A DNA stretch of 64,000 nt, from contig NZ_JNWK01000009.1 in the NCBI RefSeq assembly GCF_000716445.1, positions 1 through 64,000 on the forward strand, given 5' to 3'. A program made the position numbers and the translations under genes. Position 1 is the first letter of the stretch, and every line of letters starts with the position of its first letter. The notes beneath the pieces were generated by a model. That model worked only from the letters and a program-made list of their open reading frames with translations. It made no database searches and was not told where the DNA came from. Shown piece after piece: positions 40,966 through 51,400 of the stretch. This DNA comes from Streptomyces wedmorensis (GTDB taxonomy: Bacteria; Actinomycetota; Actinomycetes; Streptomycetales; Streptomycetaceae).

Positions 40966-42051
40966 TCAGGACGGTGTCGTGCCGGTGATCTCCAGGCGCG
41001 GTACGAGGTCGATGCGGGTCTCCTTCCGGGCCGACCTGGTGGGCTCTCCCGTGACGCGCGCCCAGCGCCGGATCCTCGCGTCCCAGCCGCAGGTGACGAG
41101 CTCGGACTCGTCCCGCGTCGCCGCGATCGACGGCACGCCCCAGCCGTGCGCCGCGACGGGGGCGCCGATCCGCTGTCCCGTGCGGTCCCAGCGGTGCAGG
41201 AGGCCGTGGGCGCTGCCCGCCGCGATCTCGCCGTCGCGCGTGAGCAGCACCGACCAGACGGCCGAGTCGAGGACCAGCGGGGGGCCGACCGGCCGTCCCG
41301 AGCCGAGGTCCCAGCGGCGCACGGTGCCGTCCCGGCCGCCGGAGGCGGCGATTCGCCCGTCGGGGGCGGTCGCCAGCGCCTGGACCGGACCGCTGTGGCC
41401 GACGAGCGGCTCGCCGACCGGGGTGCCGTCCGCCCGGTTCCAGCGCCGTACGGTGCCGTCCTGACCGGCCGTGACGACGAGCTCCTCGTCGGCGGCGAGC
41501 GCGACCGCCCGTACCGTACCCGCGTGCCCCGTCAGGGGTTCGCCGAGCTGGGAGCCGGCCGCCCGGTCCCAGCGGCGCACCGTGCCGTCCTGGGAGGCGG
41601 AGACGAGTTCCCGCCCGTCACGGGTGACGGCGAGGCCGCGGATGCGGCTCCGATGGCCGGTGAGGGGCTCGCCCAGGGGGGTGCCGTTCACCCGGTTCCA
41701 GCGGCGCAGGACGCCGTCGCCGCCGCCGATGACGATCTCGTGGTCGTCGGGGGTGAGCAGCATCGCGTAGACGGTCCGCGTGTGCACCTGGACCGGGGCG
41801 GAGACGGGTTTTCCGAGGAGCCTGTCCCACCGGTGGACGTACCCGATGAAGTCCACCCCGACGATCTCGGTGTCGTCCGAGGTGAGGTCGAGGACCATCA
41901 GCTCCCTGGGCGTGGTGATCTCGCCCGCCGAGCGGGTCGTGCTCCTCACGGCGACGGCTTCGCGCCGCGGGCGGTCGCCGCGCCGGTGTTCGCTCCCTCT
42001 GCCCGGCATGCCCGTCCCGGTGTGTGCGTTCGTCCTGGCTTCCGTGTTCAT
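40966..42051 (-). CDS. WD40-repeat protein
   Basis: 361 aa, ATG 42051 overlapping the previous stop by one base, with GAAGGGG upstream. Seven to eight WD-type repeats of about 40 residues, for example SQDGTVRRWDRAAGSQLGEP then LTGHAGTVRAVALAADEELV. The blades end in RRWDRA or RRWNRA and begin with GH. This should form a single seven-bladed propeller. The first ~45 residues are disordered. No fused catalytic domain. WD40 propellers are protein-docking platforms. In a convoy with five giant or structural genes it is a natural scaffold subunit. Confidence 0.9.
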   Translation of the reverse strand: MNTEARTNAHTGTGMPGRGSEHRRGDRPRREAVAVRSTTRSAGEITTPRELMVLDLTSDDTEIVGVDFIGYVHRWDRLLGKPVSAPVQVHTRTVYAMLLTPDDHEIVIGGGDGVLRRWNRVNGTPLGEPLTGHRSRIRGLAVTRDGRELVSASQDGTVRRWDRAAGSQLGEPLTGHAGTVRAVALAADEELVVTAGQDGTVRRWNRADGTPVGEPLVGHSGPVQALATAPDGRIAASGGRDGTVRRWDLGSGRPVGPPLVLDSAVWSVLLTRDGEIAAGSAHGLLHRWDRTGQRIGAPVAAHGWGVPSIAATRDESELVTCGWDARIRRWARVTGEPTRSARKETRIDLVPRLEITGTTPS

Positions 42052-43772
42052 CACGACCCCTTCGGCGGTACGGCCCCGTCGAACGCGAGGGCGCTGGACG
42101 CCTCGCCCCGGCCGGCCCGGACGCGCCGGCCGACCCACTGGTAGATGCGGCCGTCCTCGCCGCGGGCCACGACCGGCACGCGGCTGACGGTCACTCCTGA
42201 GCGCGGGACCTCCTCCTCGCGGAAGAACACCCGCTTCACCTTCGGTTCGAGGACCTGCCCGGCCGCCTTGAGCTGTGGCAACCGGTCGCCGTGCGCGTCG
42301 AAACGGGGGATCTGCCCGCGCCGCAGGCAGACGGCCGCCGAGTCCTCCTCCAACGGCACCGGCACCAGGGGGATCCAGTACGGCGGCACCGGTGTCAGGA
42401 GGCGGTAGGCGAGCGCCGTCGGGTCGGCGGGCGGGACCTGCGGCGTGTCGTCCGGCGGCTCGTCGGCCCGGACCCGCGGTCGGCCGGTGGCGCTCTGCAC
42501 GACCCGCTCGATCGCGAAGCCCAGGTTGGCCATCTCGTCGCGGGCGAACAGGACTTCCTCGACGGGGGCGCCTTCGAGACGGGCGGAGGCGGTCGGCAGC
42601 AGCGGCAGGAGCGGCGGCGCCGCCGCTCCGGTCGCGGCGTCCGTGAGACGGAACACCGACCAGTGGTCGTCGTCGGCCGCCTTGACCGGAATCGTCTCCT
42701 CGAAGGTGTCGACGACCGTGAGGGAGGCGATCCGGTGCAGCGCGCCCGTGGCCAGCTCCACCGGGACGATCCAGTGGTCGTTCCCGTAGACGTTCGCGAA
42801 CTCGACGACGAGCAGCCGGGCCAGGTCCGGCACGCCCGCGCCGATGTCGGGCAGGTTGACGGCGGAGTCCTCGAACTCCCACCAGCGTTCGGCCGGCATG
42901 CCGGGGTACGTGACCCGGGTGGGCAGCACACCCACCGGTGTGCCGCCGACCGGGGCGGGGAGCGCGCCGCCGCCCAGGTCGAGGTCGAAGTGGTACGTGT
43001 CGGCGGTGCCGCCGGTGTACTCGGGCGCGGTCAGCGTCACCGTCCGGCCGCCGGGCTTGGCGGTGACGGCGAAGCGGTGCTCCAGCCGCTCCCGTGCCCA
43101 GCTCGACGTCACCGGTGGCCGGTACCGCTCCCCGTACCAGGCCAGCCAGAGTGCGGCCGCCTTGTCGAAGGCGGTCCGTTGGGAGGCCGTGAGCCCCGGC
43201 GGCCGCCAGCCGTCCGCCAGATGGCCGGCGAGCGCGGCCCCGTCGGGGGCCCGGCCCGCGAGGATCTCGCGCAGGCCCTGCCCGGCCGGGTCGCGGCGCA
43301 GCGGGTCCTCCTCCGGAACGTCTCCGGGCACGGGCAACGGCGCCCTGTCGAGGACCTCCTCGTCGATGTCGTCCAGGACGGAGGAGGGCAGGTTCACCGT
43401 GCGGAGGGTGGCGAGGAACCGTGCGCCGGCCCGGGCGGCGGCGCGGAGCGTGAGCTCCCCCGCGCTCTCGCCCGGCGCCGCCCCGGCCTCCGCGAGGAAC
43501 TCCAGCGGCATGCCCTTCGACAGGGCCACCGCCGTGCCGTCGGAGGCCGGACGGAAGGAGTCGAGCGGGGTGCTCTCGGTGCTGAGGGTGCACCAGACGG
43601 GCGATCCGCCGTCCTCGCCCGCGAACTCGGCGACCTGCCACTGCCGGGCCAGCAGGAACAGCGGGTCGGCGACCCGCGCCGCGAGCGCGTCGTCGAGCTG
43701 ACCGCCCGTACCGCTCGGCCTGACCACCGGTTCCACGCGGTGGAACTGGCCGAAGTGCATGACATCGAACAC
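42051..43772 (-). CDS. Unknown 573-aa protein of the giant operon
   Basis: GTG 43772 lies two bases after the stop of the 1547-aa gene and is preceded by AAGGAG. It starts FDVMHFGQFHRVEPV; residues 35-62 read ADPLFLLARQWQVAEFAGED then GGSPVWC, a signature I associate with large uncharacterised proteins that travel together with the next two giants. The C-terminal part is Pro-rich with basic strands (KRVFFREEEVPRSGVTVSRV). No signal peptide, membrane segment or catalytic motif found. Function unknown; tight spacing argues for a stoichiometric partner of its neighbours. Confidence 0.7.
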   Translation of the reverse strand: MFDVMHFGQFHRVEPVVRPSGTGGQLDDALAARVADPLFLLARQWQVAEFAGEDGGSPVWCTLSTESTPLDSFRPASDGTAVALSKGMPLEFLAEAGAAPGESAGELTLRAAARAGARFLATLRTVNLPSSVLDDIDEEVLDRAPLPVPGDVPEEDPLRRDPAGQGLREILAGRAPDGAALAGHLADGWRPPGLTASQRTAFDKAAALWLAWYGERYRPPVTSSWARERLEHRFAVTAKPGGRTVTLTAPEYTGGTADTYHFDLDLGGGALPAPVGGTPVGVLPTRVTYPGMPAERWWEFEDSAVNLPDIGAGVPDLARLLVVEFANVYGNDHWIVPVELATGALHRIASLTVVDTFEETIPVKAADDDHWSVFRLTDAATGAAAPPLLPLLPTASARLEGAPVEEVLFARDEMANLGFAIERVVQSATGRPRVRADEPPDDTPQVPPADPTALAYRLLTPVPPYWIPLVPVPLEEDSAAVCLRRGQIPRFDAHGDRLPQLKAAGQVLEPKVKRVFFREEEVPRSGVTVSRVPVVARGEDGRIYQWVGRRVRAGRGEASSALAFDGAVPPKGS

Positions 43773-43774
43773 CG

Positions 43775-46700
43775 TCAGGACTCCTTGTCGGTCAGCAGCT
43801 TGACGAGGGACCCCAGCTCGGCCCGCTTCATGAGGTCCTTCATGTTCACGGAGGGCGCCGAAGGCAGCGCCGTGTCCGGCAGGTAGGCCGCGGGCAGGTA
43901 ACGCCCCAGCCAGCCCAGCGCGTCGAGGTCGACGAGCCGCAGCTTGGCCAGGTCGAGGGCCTCGACGACGGTGGCGGCCAGCACGTCGGGCGTCCAGGCC
44001 GCGCCCACCTCGGGCGGTACGGCGAGCAGGACGGCCTGCGGGGCGCGCGCCCCCGGCGCGTCGTAGTGGAAGGTGGCGCCCGCCGTGTGTCGTTGCGCCG
44101 GGATCAGTTCCGACCACTCGTCGACGACGAGGACGGCCGCCCGGTGTGTCGCGAACGGCTTGGCGGGCCCGTGCACCACCAGTCCCGTCGCCGGCGCCTT
44201 CTCGTCGTCGGCGGTCCTGTGCGCGCCGACCCAGCGGTCGCCCTGCGCGAACGGGACCTGACCGATCCGCAGTTCGTGGCCCGCCCCGGTCCCGGCGGCC
44301 TGGGTGTGCATGAGGAGGTCCGCCAGGGCGCCGGCGCCGGGCCGGACCATGCCCATCTGCTCCACCCAGTCGCCCGGGACGAGCCGGGCGTCGCCGCCCC
44401 GGTCGAGGCCGGACCCGAACGAGGCGTCCAGCGCGTCGCCCTCCGGTGCGCGCGAGAGGCTCACGGCCCGGAACCCGGAGCCGAACACGGCCTCCAGGAC
44501 CGCGGCCGAGGCCCCGGGGTCCGTGCGCTTCGCCAGCTCGTCGGCTTGGCCGAGCCGCTCCCGCCCCTTGCGCAGCGCGCCCGCCAACTGGTCCTGGAGC
44601 TCCGCTGCGGAGCCCGACGGAGGGCCGGTCACCCCGTAGGCGGCGAGCGCCTCCAGGTCCTCGGCCGCGTGTGCGGCCCGCAGGCCGTCGCGCGCGGTGT
44701 CCGCCCGCTGCTTCAGCTCCTGGTCGACGGCCGACTGCGGCGGGTTGTGGGCCGCGGCCAGATCGCCCTCCGTGCCCGCCCTGCCGGAGCTGAGCACGGC
44801 GGTCACCGCCGCGGCCAGCGCCTCGACCTGGGCGATGCCCACGGTGGTACGGGGCCAGGCGGCGGCCCGGGCGGTGCGCAGCTGCGGCAGGGCGTCCTCG
44901 GGCACGTTCGCCGGCCGCTCGTAGGTCAGCGCGTGCTCCAGGACGGCCCGCAGCCGGCCCGCCGACGCGAGCGCCACCACGTCCAGGGCGCAGTACCGCG
45001 CGAGCGGCCAGGCGTGCTCGGTGACCGTGGCCGACCCGTCTCCGGCGGTCTGGCCGGGCCGCAGCCAGGCGGCCCGCAGCCGGATCCGGGCCGTCGGCCC
45101 CAACTGGTGTCCGGCCCACGCGTCGAGCCGGGGTTCGGCCAGCGCGCGGGGCCGGGCGGTCTGCTGCGCGCCGTCCCAGCCCGCGGCCCTGGCGGTGCCC
45201 TCCGGTACGACGACGAGGACGCGGTGGCCGACCGGGATGCCGCGCCGCGGGGTGTCGAGGACCTGCGGCCGGGGCGGCGGCTGTCCGCCCGCCGCCAGGG
45301 ACTCCATGGTGGCGGCCGCCCGGTCGTGGCTGCCGTTGGCCAGCTGGTGGACGCTCTCGGCGAGGAGCAGGTCCGCCACGGCGTCGAGGTCGTCCCGCAG
45401 GGCCGTGAGGTGCCGCCGTACGGTGGACTGCTCCGCGGAGGACATCGGCGTGGTCCCCGCCTGCGTCTTGAGGTAGTCGATGACGATCTGCTCCGGCACC
45501 TCGGCGAGGCGCGCGCCGTCGGTCACGTCGTGCGGGCCGATGAACCCCTGCGCTCCGTCGCCGGGATGCTGCGCGCTCTGCACCGACCACTTGGCGCGCA
45601 GCGGTGCGATGAACCGGTCCAGCTCGCGGAGCCCGCCGGTGGTCTCGCGCTCGTCGTGCAGGCGCCGTTCGAGCCGGTAGCCGAGGAGCGCGCCCAGCGG
45701 CTGGCCCTGCGCCATGCCGTCGACGACGGTCATCGCCACGCGCATCCGGCGCGAGGACAGGTCGACGGCGAAGGCCCCGGGGTCGGTCGGGTGCGACAGG
45801 GCGCCGCTGCGCAGGATGGCCGCGGTCGCCGCCTGCGGGATCGAGGGCGCGAGCACCCACCCCCTGCTGCGCCGGCCGGGGTGCCGCGACAGGTTCTCCA
45901 CCCAGCCGTACGCGCCCAGTTGCACACCGGCCGGACGCCGCTTCCGCAGCGCGTGCAGCCGGGCGGTGGCGAGGGAGGTGATCCATGCGTCGAGGCGGTG
46001 CGACACGAGGTCGAGGGACTCGCCGAGGAGCCGCTCGACCGGCCCGAAGGCGTCCCCGCGCTTGTCCCACGCCTTCACCCGCCCGGCGAGGTACTGGAGG
46101 GCCGCGTCCATCTCCGCGAGCCGTACGCTCCACGGGCGTTCGGTGCCCAGGAGGGCGAAGACGCCCCGGCTGTTGACCGCCGCGTCCGAGACCCGCCCGG
46201 CCAGGGACAGCCGGGCCTCGACGATGGCCTCGGACACCGTCGGACCCCGGTCGGTCCCGGTCCCGTCGCCGTCCGCGCCGCCGACCGCTCCTGCCGGTGA
46301 CTGCATGATCTTGCCCAGAGTGAACGGCGTCGCCTTGAGCCCCGCCGAACTGATCGTCTGCAGCGCCGTGTCGGGGTTGAGCAGCACCTCGGCGAAGCGC
46401 AGCCGGGGCCGGAACACCAGCGGGTCCTTCGCCCCGGCGGCGGCGCGCCCGTACTCCAGGTTGGCGCTGTGCCGCAGCAGTGCCTCCAGGAGCGTGCGGG
46501 CCTCCGCCTTGCCGACCATCAGCCTGCGCAGCTCGAAGCGTTCGACGACGCGGTCCAGGAAGCCGGCGAGCTCGGCCACCGGATCCTGGCCCTCGGGCAG
46601 GTGCGGTCGCGCGTACGGCAGCCAGAGCCGGGTGGCCCGGCCGTTGACGTGATGGGTGATGCGGGGCCGGTAGCGGATGCCGAGGGCCTCGTTGAGGGCC

Positions 46701-48418
46701 CGTGAGTGCAGGTCCTCCGGCGTGCTCGCCATGCACTGCTCGCCGCCGCCGAAGTGCGAGCCGAGGATGCCGAGGCCGAGGTCGCCGAAGCAGGCGAGCA
46801 TGCCGCCCTGGACCTTCCGCACCGACACCGTGCCGGAGACCGGCGCCATGCCGAGGGCCCGTAGCACGTCCCTCTCGGGCTTGGCCAGGGGGAGGGTGTC
46901 GTCGTCCTGGTCGGGTCCGTCGACCCGGGGCAGCGTGCCGACGCCCACCTCCCAGAACGGGCGCAGGACCCCGAGGACGCGGTGGAGCCCCGCGAGGCCG
47001 GGCGGTTCGTGCGCGGCGGTGTCGGCCCGCCAGCGCGCGGTCGCGGTGACCGGCAGCAGCCCGTACGGCTGCCTGCCGACCCGCAGGACCGGCAGCGGGC
47101 CCCTGGCCCGGACGTGGTCGTGGTGATGGACCCGCAGCCACTCCCGGTCGACGTCGAGCTGCCCGCCTCCCTTGTCCTGGTCCATCAGCTCGTCGAGGAA
47201 GAAGTCCCCGGTGGCGCTCCACAGGGCGAGTTGCAGGTTGCGCGCGTCGGCCTGTTCCGGGTCGTCGGCGCCGGGGAGCGCGTCGAGGCCGCCGGGCGGC
47301 AGGCCGAGGGCGGCGGCGGTGCGCCTGCCGTTGTCCCACCCGTCGGCCGGGGCGGTCGGGACGGCGCCGAGGAGCCGGTCGACGTCGGGCGGCGCGGGAT
47401 GCGGGGACCCGGCGTCCGGGAGGTTGTTGGTCGGCGTGCCCTGCGGCACGAACGCCGCCTCGCCGTCACCGTCCCGGCCCGACAGGAGGCCGGCGACGCG
47501 GGCCGCCGCCTCCTCGGGGGCGAGCGAGGCAGAGACGCCGAACACGACCACACGGGTCAGCAGCGGTTTCCGGTCCGCCGCGTACCCGTTCTCGGGGCGC
47601 AGCGGCACGGTGATCGCGAGCCCGTTCTCCACCGCGGTGTCGTACTGCTTCAGCCAGAGCAGCGCCGGATCGAGGTGCGGTCCGCCCGCCGCGGGCTCGG
47701 CGTCCGGGTCGGGACCGACGTGGACGACGTCGGGCACCGGCTTGCCGGGTTCCTCGGCGACCAGCCGGTCGCCCTGGTAGGCCCGTACGACGAACATGTC
47801 CGGCAGCGTCGAGGCGGTCGCCGCCCGGTTCCAGCCGCGGCCCCGGACCGGCACCTCGGGCCACGACGGCTCCGGCACCGTCCCGGTGTCGGGCACGGGC
47901 AACGGCGGCCGGGTGTCCGAGACCGGCTTCAGGAGCCGGACCAGCCACCGGGCCCGCCGGGCGCCGACAGCCCCCGCCAACTGGCCCCAGGCGGCGAGCA
48001 GCAGCCGCTCGCGGTCCCCGGCCGCGTTGTCGGCACGGCCCGCCCGCCAGACGGTCCGCCAGTACCGCCGGGCCTGCTGGACCTCGCCGTCGGTGGGGTG
48101 CGGCTCGTGCGACTCGATGTGGATGTCATCGGGGAAGATGCGGACGAGCAGCCGGTGGGACGCCGGGTCGTCCAGGCAGAGCCGCGTCTCCAGCCGTACC
48201 GGCAGCAGCATCAGCGGCACCTCGGGGTCCACCTGGCGCAGCAGCGGGGCGAAACCCTCGTCGGCGAGGGCGCGCAGCTCCGCGTCGACGGCGCGCCGCG
48301 CGGTGCCGAGGCGGGCGAAGGCGGCCTTGCGTTCGTCGTCGGTGGCTCCGGCGCCGAGCAGGGCGCGGTGCTCCTCGGCCTCGGCCACGTCCTGGCGCAG
48401 CGCGCCGAGATCTCTCAT
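43775..48418 (-). CDS. Giant protein of 1547 aa, unknown function
   Basis: ATG 48418 is preceded by GAGGAGAG; the frame is open further upstream but inside the previous gene. The N-terminal ~60 residues are helical, then VPLMLLPVRLETRL, LVRIFPDDIHIESHEPHPT and RRYWRTVWRAG. Later come VHHHDHVRARGPLPVLRVGR and RQPYGLLPV, then a very long alpha-rich body with Ala/Leu/Arg helices to about 1480. The QPYGLLPV and FPDDIHI elements recur in a family of enormous bacterial proteins I cannot name. No signal peptide, P-loop, protease or nuclease motif. Second-largest structural candidate of the island; coupled to genes on both sides (14 and 2 nt gaps). Confidence 0.7.
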   Translation of the reverse strand: MRDLGALRQDVAEAEEHRALLGAGATDDERKAAFARLGTARRAVDAELRALADEGFAPLLRQVDPEVPLMLLPVRLETRLCLDDPASHRLLVRIFPDDIHIESHEPHPTDGEVQQARRYWRTVWRAGRADNAAGDRERLLLAAWGQLAGAVGARRARWLVRLLKPVSDTRPPLPVPDTGTVPEPSWPEVPVRGRGWNRAATASTLPDMFVVRAYQGDRLVAEEPGKPVPDVVHVGPDPDAEPAAGGPHLDPALLWLKQYDTAVENGLAITVPLRPENGYAADRKPLLTRVVVFGVSASLAPEEAAARVAGLLSGRDGDGEAAFVPQGTPTNNLPDAGSPHPAPPDVDRLLGAVPTAPADGWDNGRRTAAALGLPPGGLDALPGADDPEQADARNLQLALWSATGDFFLDELMDQDKGGGQLDVDREWLRVHHHDHVRARGPLPVLRVGRQPYGLLPVTATARWRADTAAHEPPGLAGLHRVLGVLRPFWEVGVGTLPRVDGPDQDDDTLPLAKPERDVLRALGMAPVSGTVSVRKVQGGMLACFGDLGLGILGSHFGGGEQCMASTPEDLHSRALNEALGIRYRPRITHHVNGRATRLWLPYARPHLPEGQDPVAELAGFLDRVVERFELRRLMVGKAEARTLLEALLRHSANLEYGRAAAGAKDPLVFRPRLRFAEVLLNPDTALQTISSAGLKATPFTLGKIMQSPAGAVGGADGDGTGTDRGPTVSEAIVEARLSLAGRVSDAAVNSRGVFALLGTERPWSVRLAEMDAALQYLAGRVKAWDKRGDAFGPVERLLGESLDLVSHRLDAWITSLATARLHALRKRRPAGVQLGAYGWVENLSRHPGRRSRGWVLAPSIPQAATAAILRSGALSHPTDPGAFAVDLSSRRMRVAMTVVDGMAQGQPLGALLGYRLERRLHDERETTGGLRELDRFIAPLRAKWSVQSAQHPGDGAQGFIGPHDVTDGARLAEVPEQIVIDYLKTQAGTTPMSSAEQSTVRRHLTALRDDLDAVADLLLAESVHQLANGSHDRAAATMESLAAGGQPPPRPQVLDTPRRGIPVGHRVLVVVPEGTARAAGWDGAQQTARPRALAEPRLDAWAGHQLGPTARIRLRAAWLRPGQTAGDGSATVTEHAWPLARYCALDVVALASAGRLRAVLEHALTYERPANVPEDALPQLRTARAAAWPRTTVGIAQVEALAAAVTAVLSSGRAGTEGDLAAAHNPPQSAVDQELKQRADTARDGLRAAHAAEDLEALAAYGVTGPPSGSAAELQDQLAGALRKGRERLGQADELAKRTDPGASAAVLEAVFGSGFRAVSLSRAPEGDALDASFGSGLDRGGDARLVPGDWVEQMGMVRPGAGALADLLMHTQAAGTGAGHELRIGQVPFAQGDRWVGAHRTADDEKAPATGLVVHGPAKPFATHRAAVLVVDEWSELIPAQRHTAGATFHYDAPGARAPQAVLLAVPPEVGAAWTPDVLAATVVEALDLAKLRLVDLDALGWLGRYLPAAYLPDTALPSAPSVNMKDLMKRAELGSLVKLLTDKES

Positions 48419-48432
48419 CGGATGTTCTCTCC

Positions 48433-51400
48433 TCACGGGGCCATGAGCCGTTTGGCGGGCAGGATGACCCTGACGGGCTGCTGGAAGCACTGGCGGGCCG
48501 TCCCGGCCGCGCTCCTGCCCCAGACCAGGCCGCCGTACGAGACGTTGGGCCGTAGGGTTCCCGGCGCGTGGGTCGCGGCCAGGAAGGCGTCCTTGGAGTC
48601 GAAGAGGTGACTCCATTTCAGGTCGTTCCAGTCGTTCGCCTCACCGGGAGTGTTCGGCGGGGTGTACGGGCCGCCCCAGGCGCCGGGGGGCGGCGTGGTG
48701 GAGAGCGCCTCGGGGTCGGGGTCGTCGAGTCCGAACCGGGGTTCGGTGGGCTGCTCCGCGATGACGAAGCACCAGGGCGACGCGTTGAGTTCGGTTTCGG
48801 TGAGCTTGAAGCCCACCATGGTGGTGTCGGCGTCCAGACCGCCGCGGAAGATGGGGTGCCGGGCGCCGTTCTCGTCGGGTTCCGTGCCGATCAGCGGAGC
48901 CGCGTAGATGATCGCGCCGGGGTAGCGGCGGAGCAGGGCGCTGCGCAGCAGCAGGACCACCCGGTCGGGCGGGCCGGTGAGGTGCGCGCCCAGCGGGAGC
49001 TCGCGCTTCCACGTGTCCAGCGACTCGTGGTCCGTCCCGTACCCCCAGAACGAGGCGAAGTAGGTGCCGCGCTGGTCGGTGGGGTACTCGCGCCAGCGCA
49101 GCTCGCGGGCGAACTCGTGGTTGAGACCGACCATGTACGAGGCCACGAAGGGCGGGTTGGTGACGGCGAGGACCGCCGTGTCGGCGGGGATGTGTTCGAG
49201 GCCGCCGAAGAGCCACTCGTTGGACTGTTCGGACAGCGGCGGCCACATGGGGTCGGGGAAGACGGGCGCCCACTGCACCGGTGCTTGCGGGTCGGTGCCC
49301 GCGGGCCGATCGACCCGGGAGGCCACCACCGCGGGCACCGTCACCGACGGGTCCGTCAGGGCCACGATGCCGTTCTGCGAGGTCCCGGTCGGGAAGGGTT
49401 CCCGGTGCGGGATCGGCGGGGCGTCCGACGGGCCGAGGACCCGGTCGTGCGCCGAGACGACCATGTCCTTGACGTTCCCGGGACTCGCGTCGAGCACGGC
49501 GGGGGCGGGCAGCCGGTCCTGCTGGCCGCCGAGCAGTCCGCCGCCGGTGAAGACGTCCAGGGGCAGGGTGCCGGTGGCGTGCCAGCGGTCGACGAGGTCC
49601 TTGAGCTGCCCCGGCTCCCAGGGGTCCTGCCCGCCGGTGCCCTCGGCCGCGACGAGGATCTCGCCGTAGCAGTCCGCGCTCCACTCACCGCCGACGCTGC
49701 TGGGGGTGTCCCAGTCCCAGTCGCCCGGACACGTACCCCGGAAGGTTCCGTGGTGGGTGTCGGAGCTCCAGGTCCCGGTGAACACGCCGTCGGACGACGA
49801 GTTCCAGGGGTCCCAGGTGCCGGTGCACACCCCGCGCCACACGCCGCGCTCCTCGCCGGACTCCCAGGTGCCGGTGTAGAGGGCGAGCCAGGTGGGGTCC
49901 GTGCCGCCGGCGCCCGCGTTGTTGCTCCACGTGCCGTGGAAGGCGCCCTTCCACGTGCCCGACCGGTCGGGACCGACCCGCAAGGTGCCCGAACAGGTGC
50001 CCCGCCAGCCGCCGGCCGGCTCGCCCCTGCCGCCGTTGACGGTGTCCCACGGCCCGGTCCAGGAGCCGGTGAACCGCCCCGGCGCCGCCCCGGTGCCCAC
50101 CGCCCCGGTGAACAGGTCGAGTCCCGCCGGGCCGGTCCGTTCGGTGGGGAAGACCAGGTTGCCGTGCTGGTCGATCCTCGTCCTGGCCAGGAAGTTCTCG
50201 GGCGCCTCCGCCTCGGGCAGGGCGCCGAGCCGGAAGGACCGGTTGAGTCCGGCGGCGGGGAGCGGTGACGTGGCGGCCAGCTGTTCGGTGGTGACGTCGC
50301 GCAGCCGGGAGCGCGCGGTCGCGTCGGCCGCCACCTGCCGCCAGGCGTCCGGCGCGCCGTCCTCGGGCGCGAACACCTTCCGTACGGCGGCGAGCCGCTC
50401 CGCGGCGACGACGTCCTCGGGCGCGACGCGGAAGGCCACCGTGCCGTCCGGGTCGCGGCGGGGCACGGCGAGTCCGGTGGGGGAGGCCGCGACCGAGCTC
50501 AGCACCGTCGCGAACGGCGGCTCCGGGTCGTCCGCCGTCCGCCCCGCGAGCAGGCCCACCCGCCGGCTGAGGACGCCCATGGGGCGTACCGTGCGGTGGA
50601 ACACCGTGGTGGCCATGGCGTTCGGCAGGAGGCTCGCCCGGACCGACGACCACAGGGTGGTGTCCGCGGCCAGGGAGATCCGGCTCTGCAGCGGCGTCGC
50701 GAGGCGAAGGACCTCGTCGGCGGAGAGCGGCTTCACGTGCCGCAGGTGCAGGCGGCCGGAGACCAGCCGCGCGAACCGGGCCAGGTCGAGGAACCGGTTG
50801 GCCGCCTGTACGTCCACGAGCTGGCGCCACGCGGAGGCCATGAGGGCCTCCTGGTCGGCCTGCACGGTCCGGGCGCCGAGCCCCGCCACGACCCGCCACC
50901 GCGGGTCCAGGTTGAGGGTGTCGAGCCAGCCCGTCGAGGCCGGGTCGGCGCCCTTGCGCAGGGCGTGGAAGCCTCCGTACAGCGGGGGCAGGACGTCCGG
51001 GTCCTCGTCGCCGGTGCCGTCGCCGATCGGGACCAGCGCCTTCGCGAGGCGCTGCTGCCACTGGGCGCTCTGCGGGCCGGTGGGCCACGGGTCGCGGGGC
51101 AGGTTGCCGGGGGCCCGCAGGGCGCTCTCCACCTCCTGGACGACGGGTCCGGGGCCGGTCGCGAAGAGGCCGGGGCGGCTGACGTCGAGGGGCCGGCGGC
51201 CGGCGCGCGGAGGAAACGGGCGGGCCTTGAGCCGTGCCGCGAGGGTCTCGAAGTCCCCGGCCTCGCCGGTCGAGAAGACCCAGGAGAAGTAGACGGGCAG
51301 TTCGCACCGGGCGGTCGGGCTCGGGTCCCACGCGGGGGCGAGGGTGGCGTCCTTGGTGTCCTTGCCGAGTCCGGCGAGCTTGCCGGCCAGGAAGGAGGGG

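Noticed and set aside
40966..43641. Extension of the WD40 frame to 891 codons
   Set aside because: The extension overlaps the 573-aa gene and is Arg/Gly-rich. ATG 42051 with GAAGGGG is the natural start.
42051..47339. A 1762-codon minus-strand frame
   Set aside because: Only the last 573 codons are protein-like. The rest is a third-codon-position G+C artefact across the 1547-aa gene.
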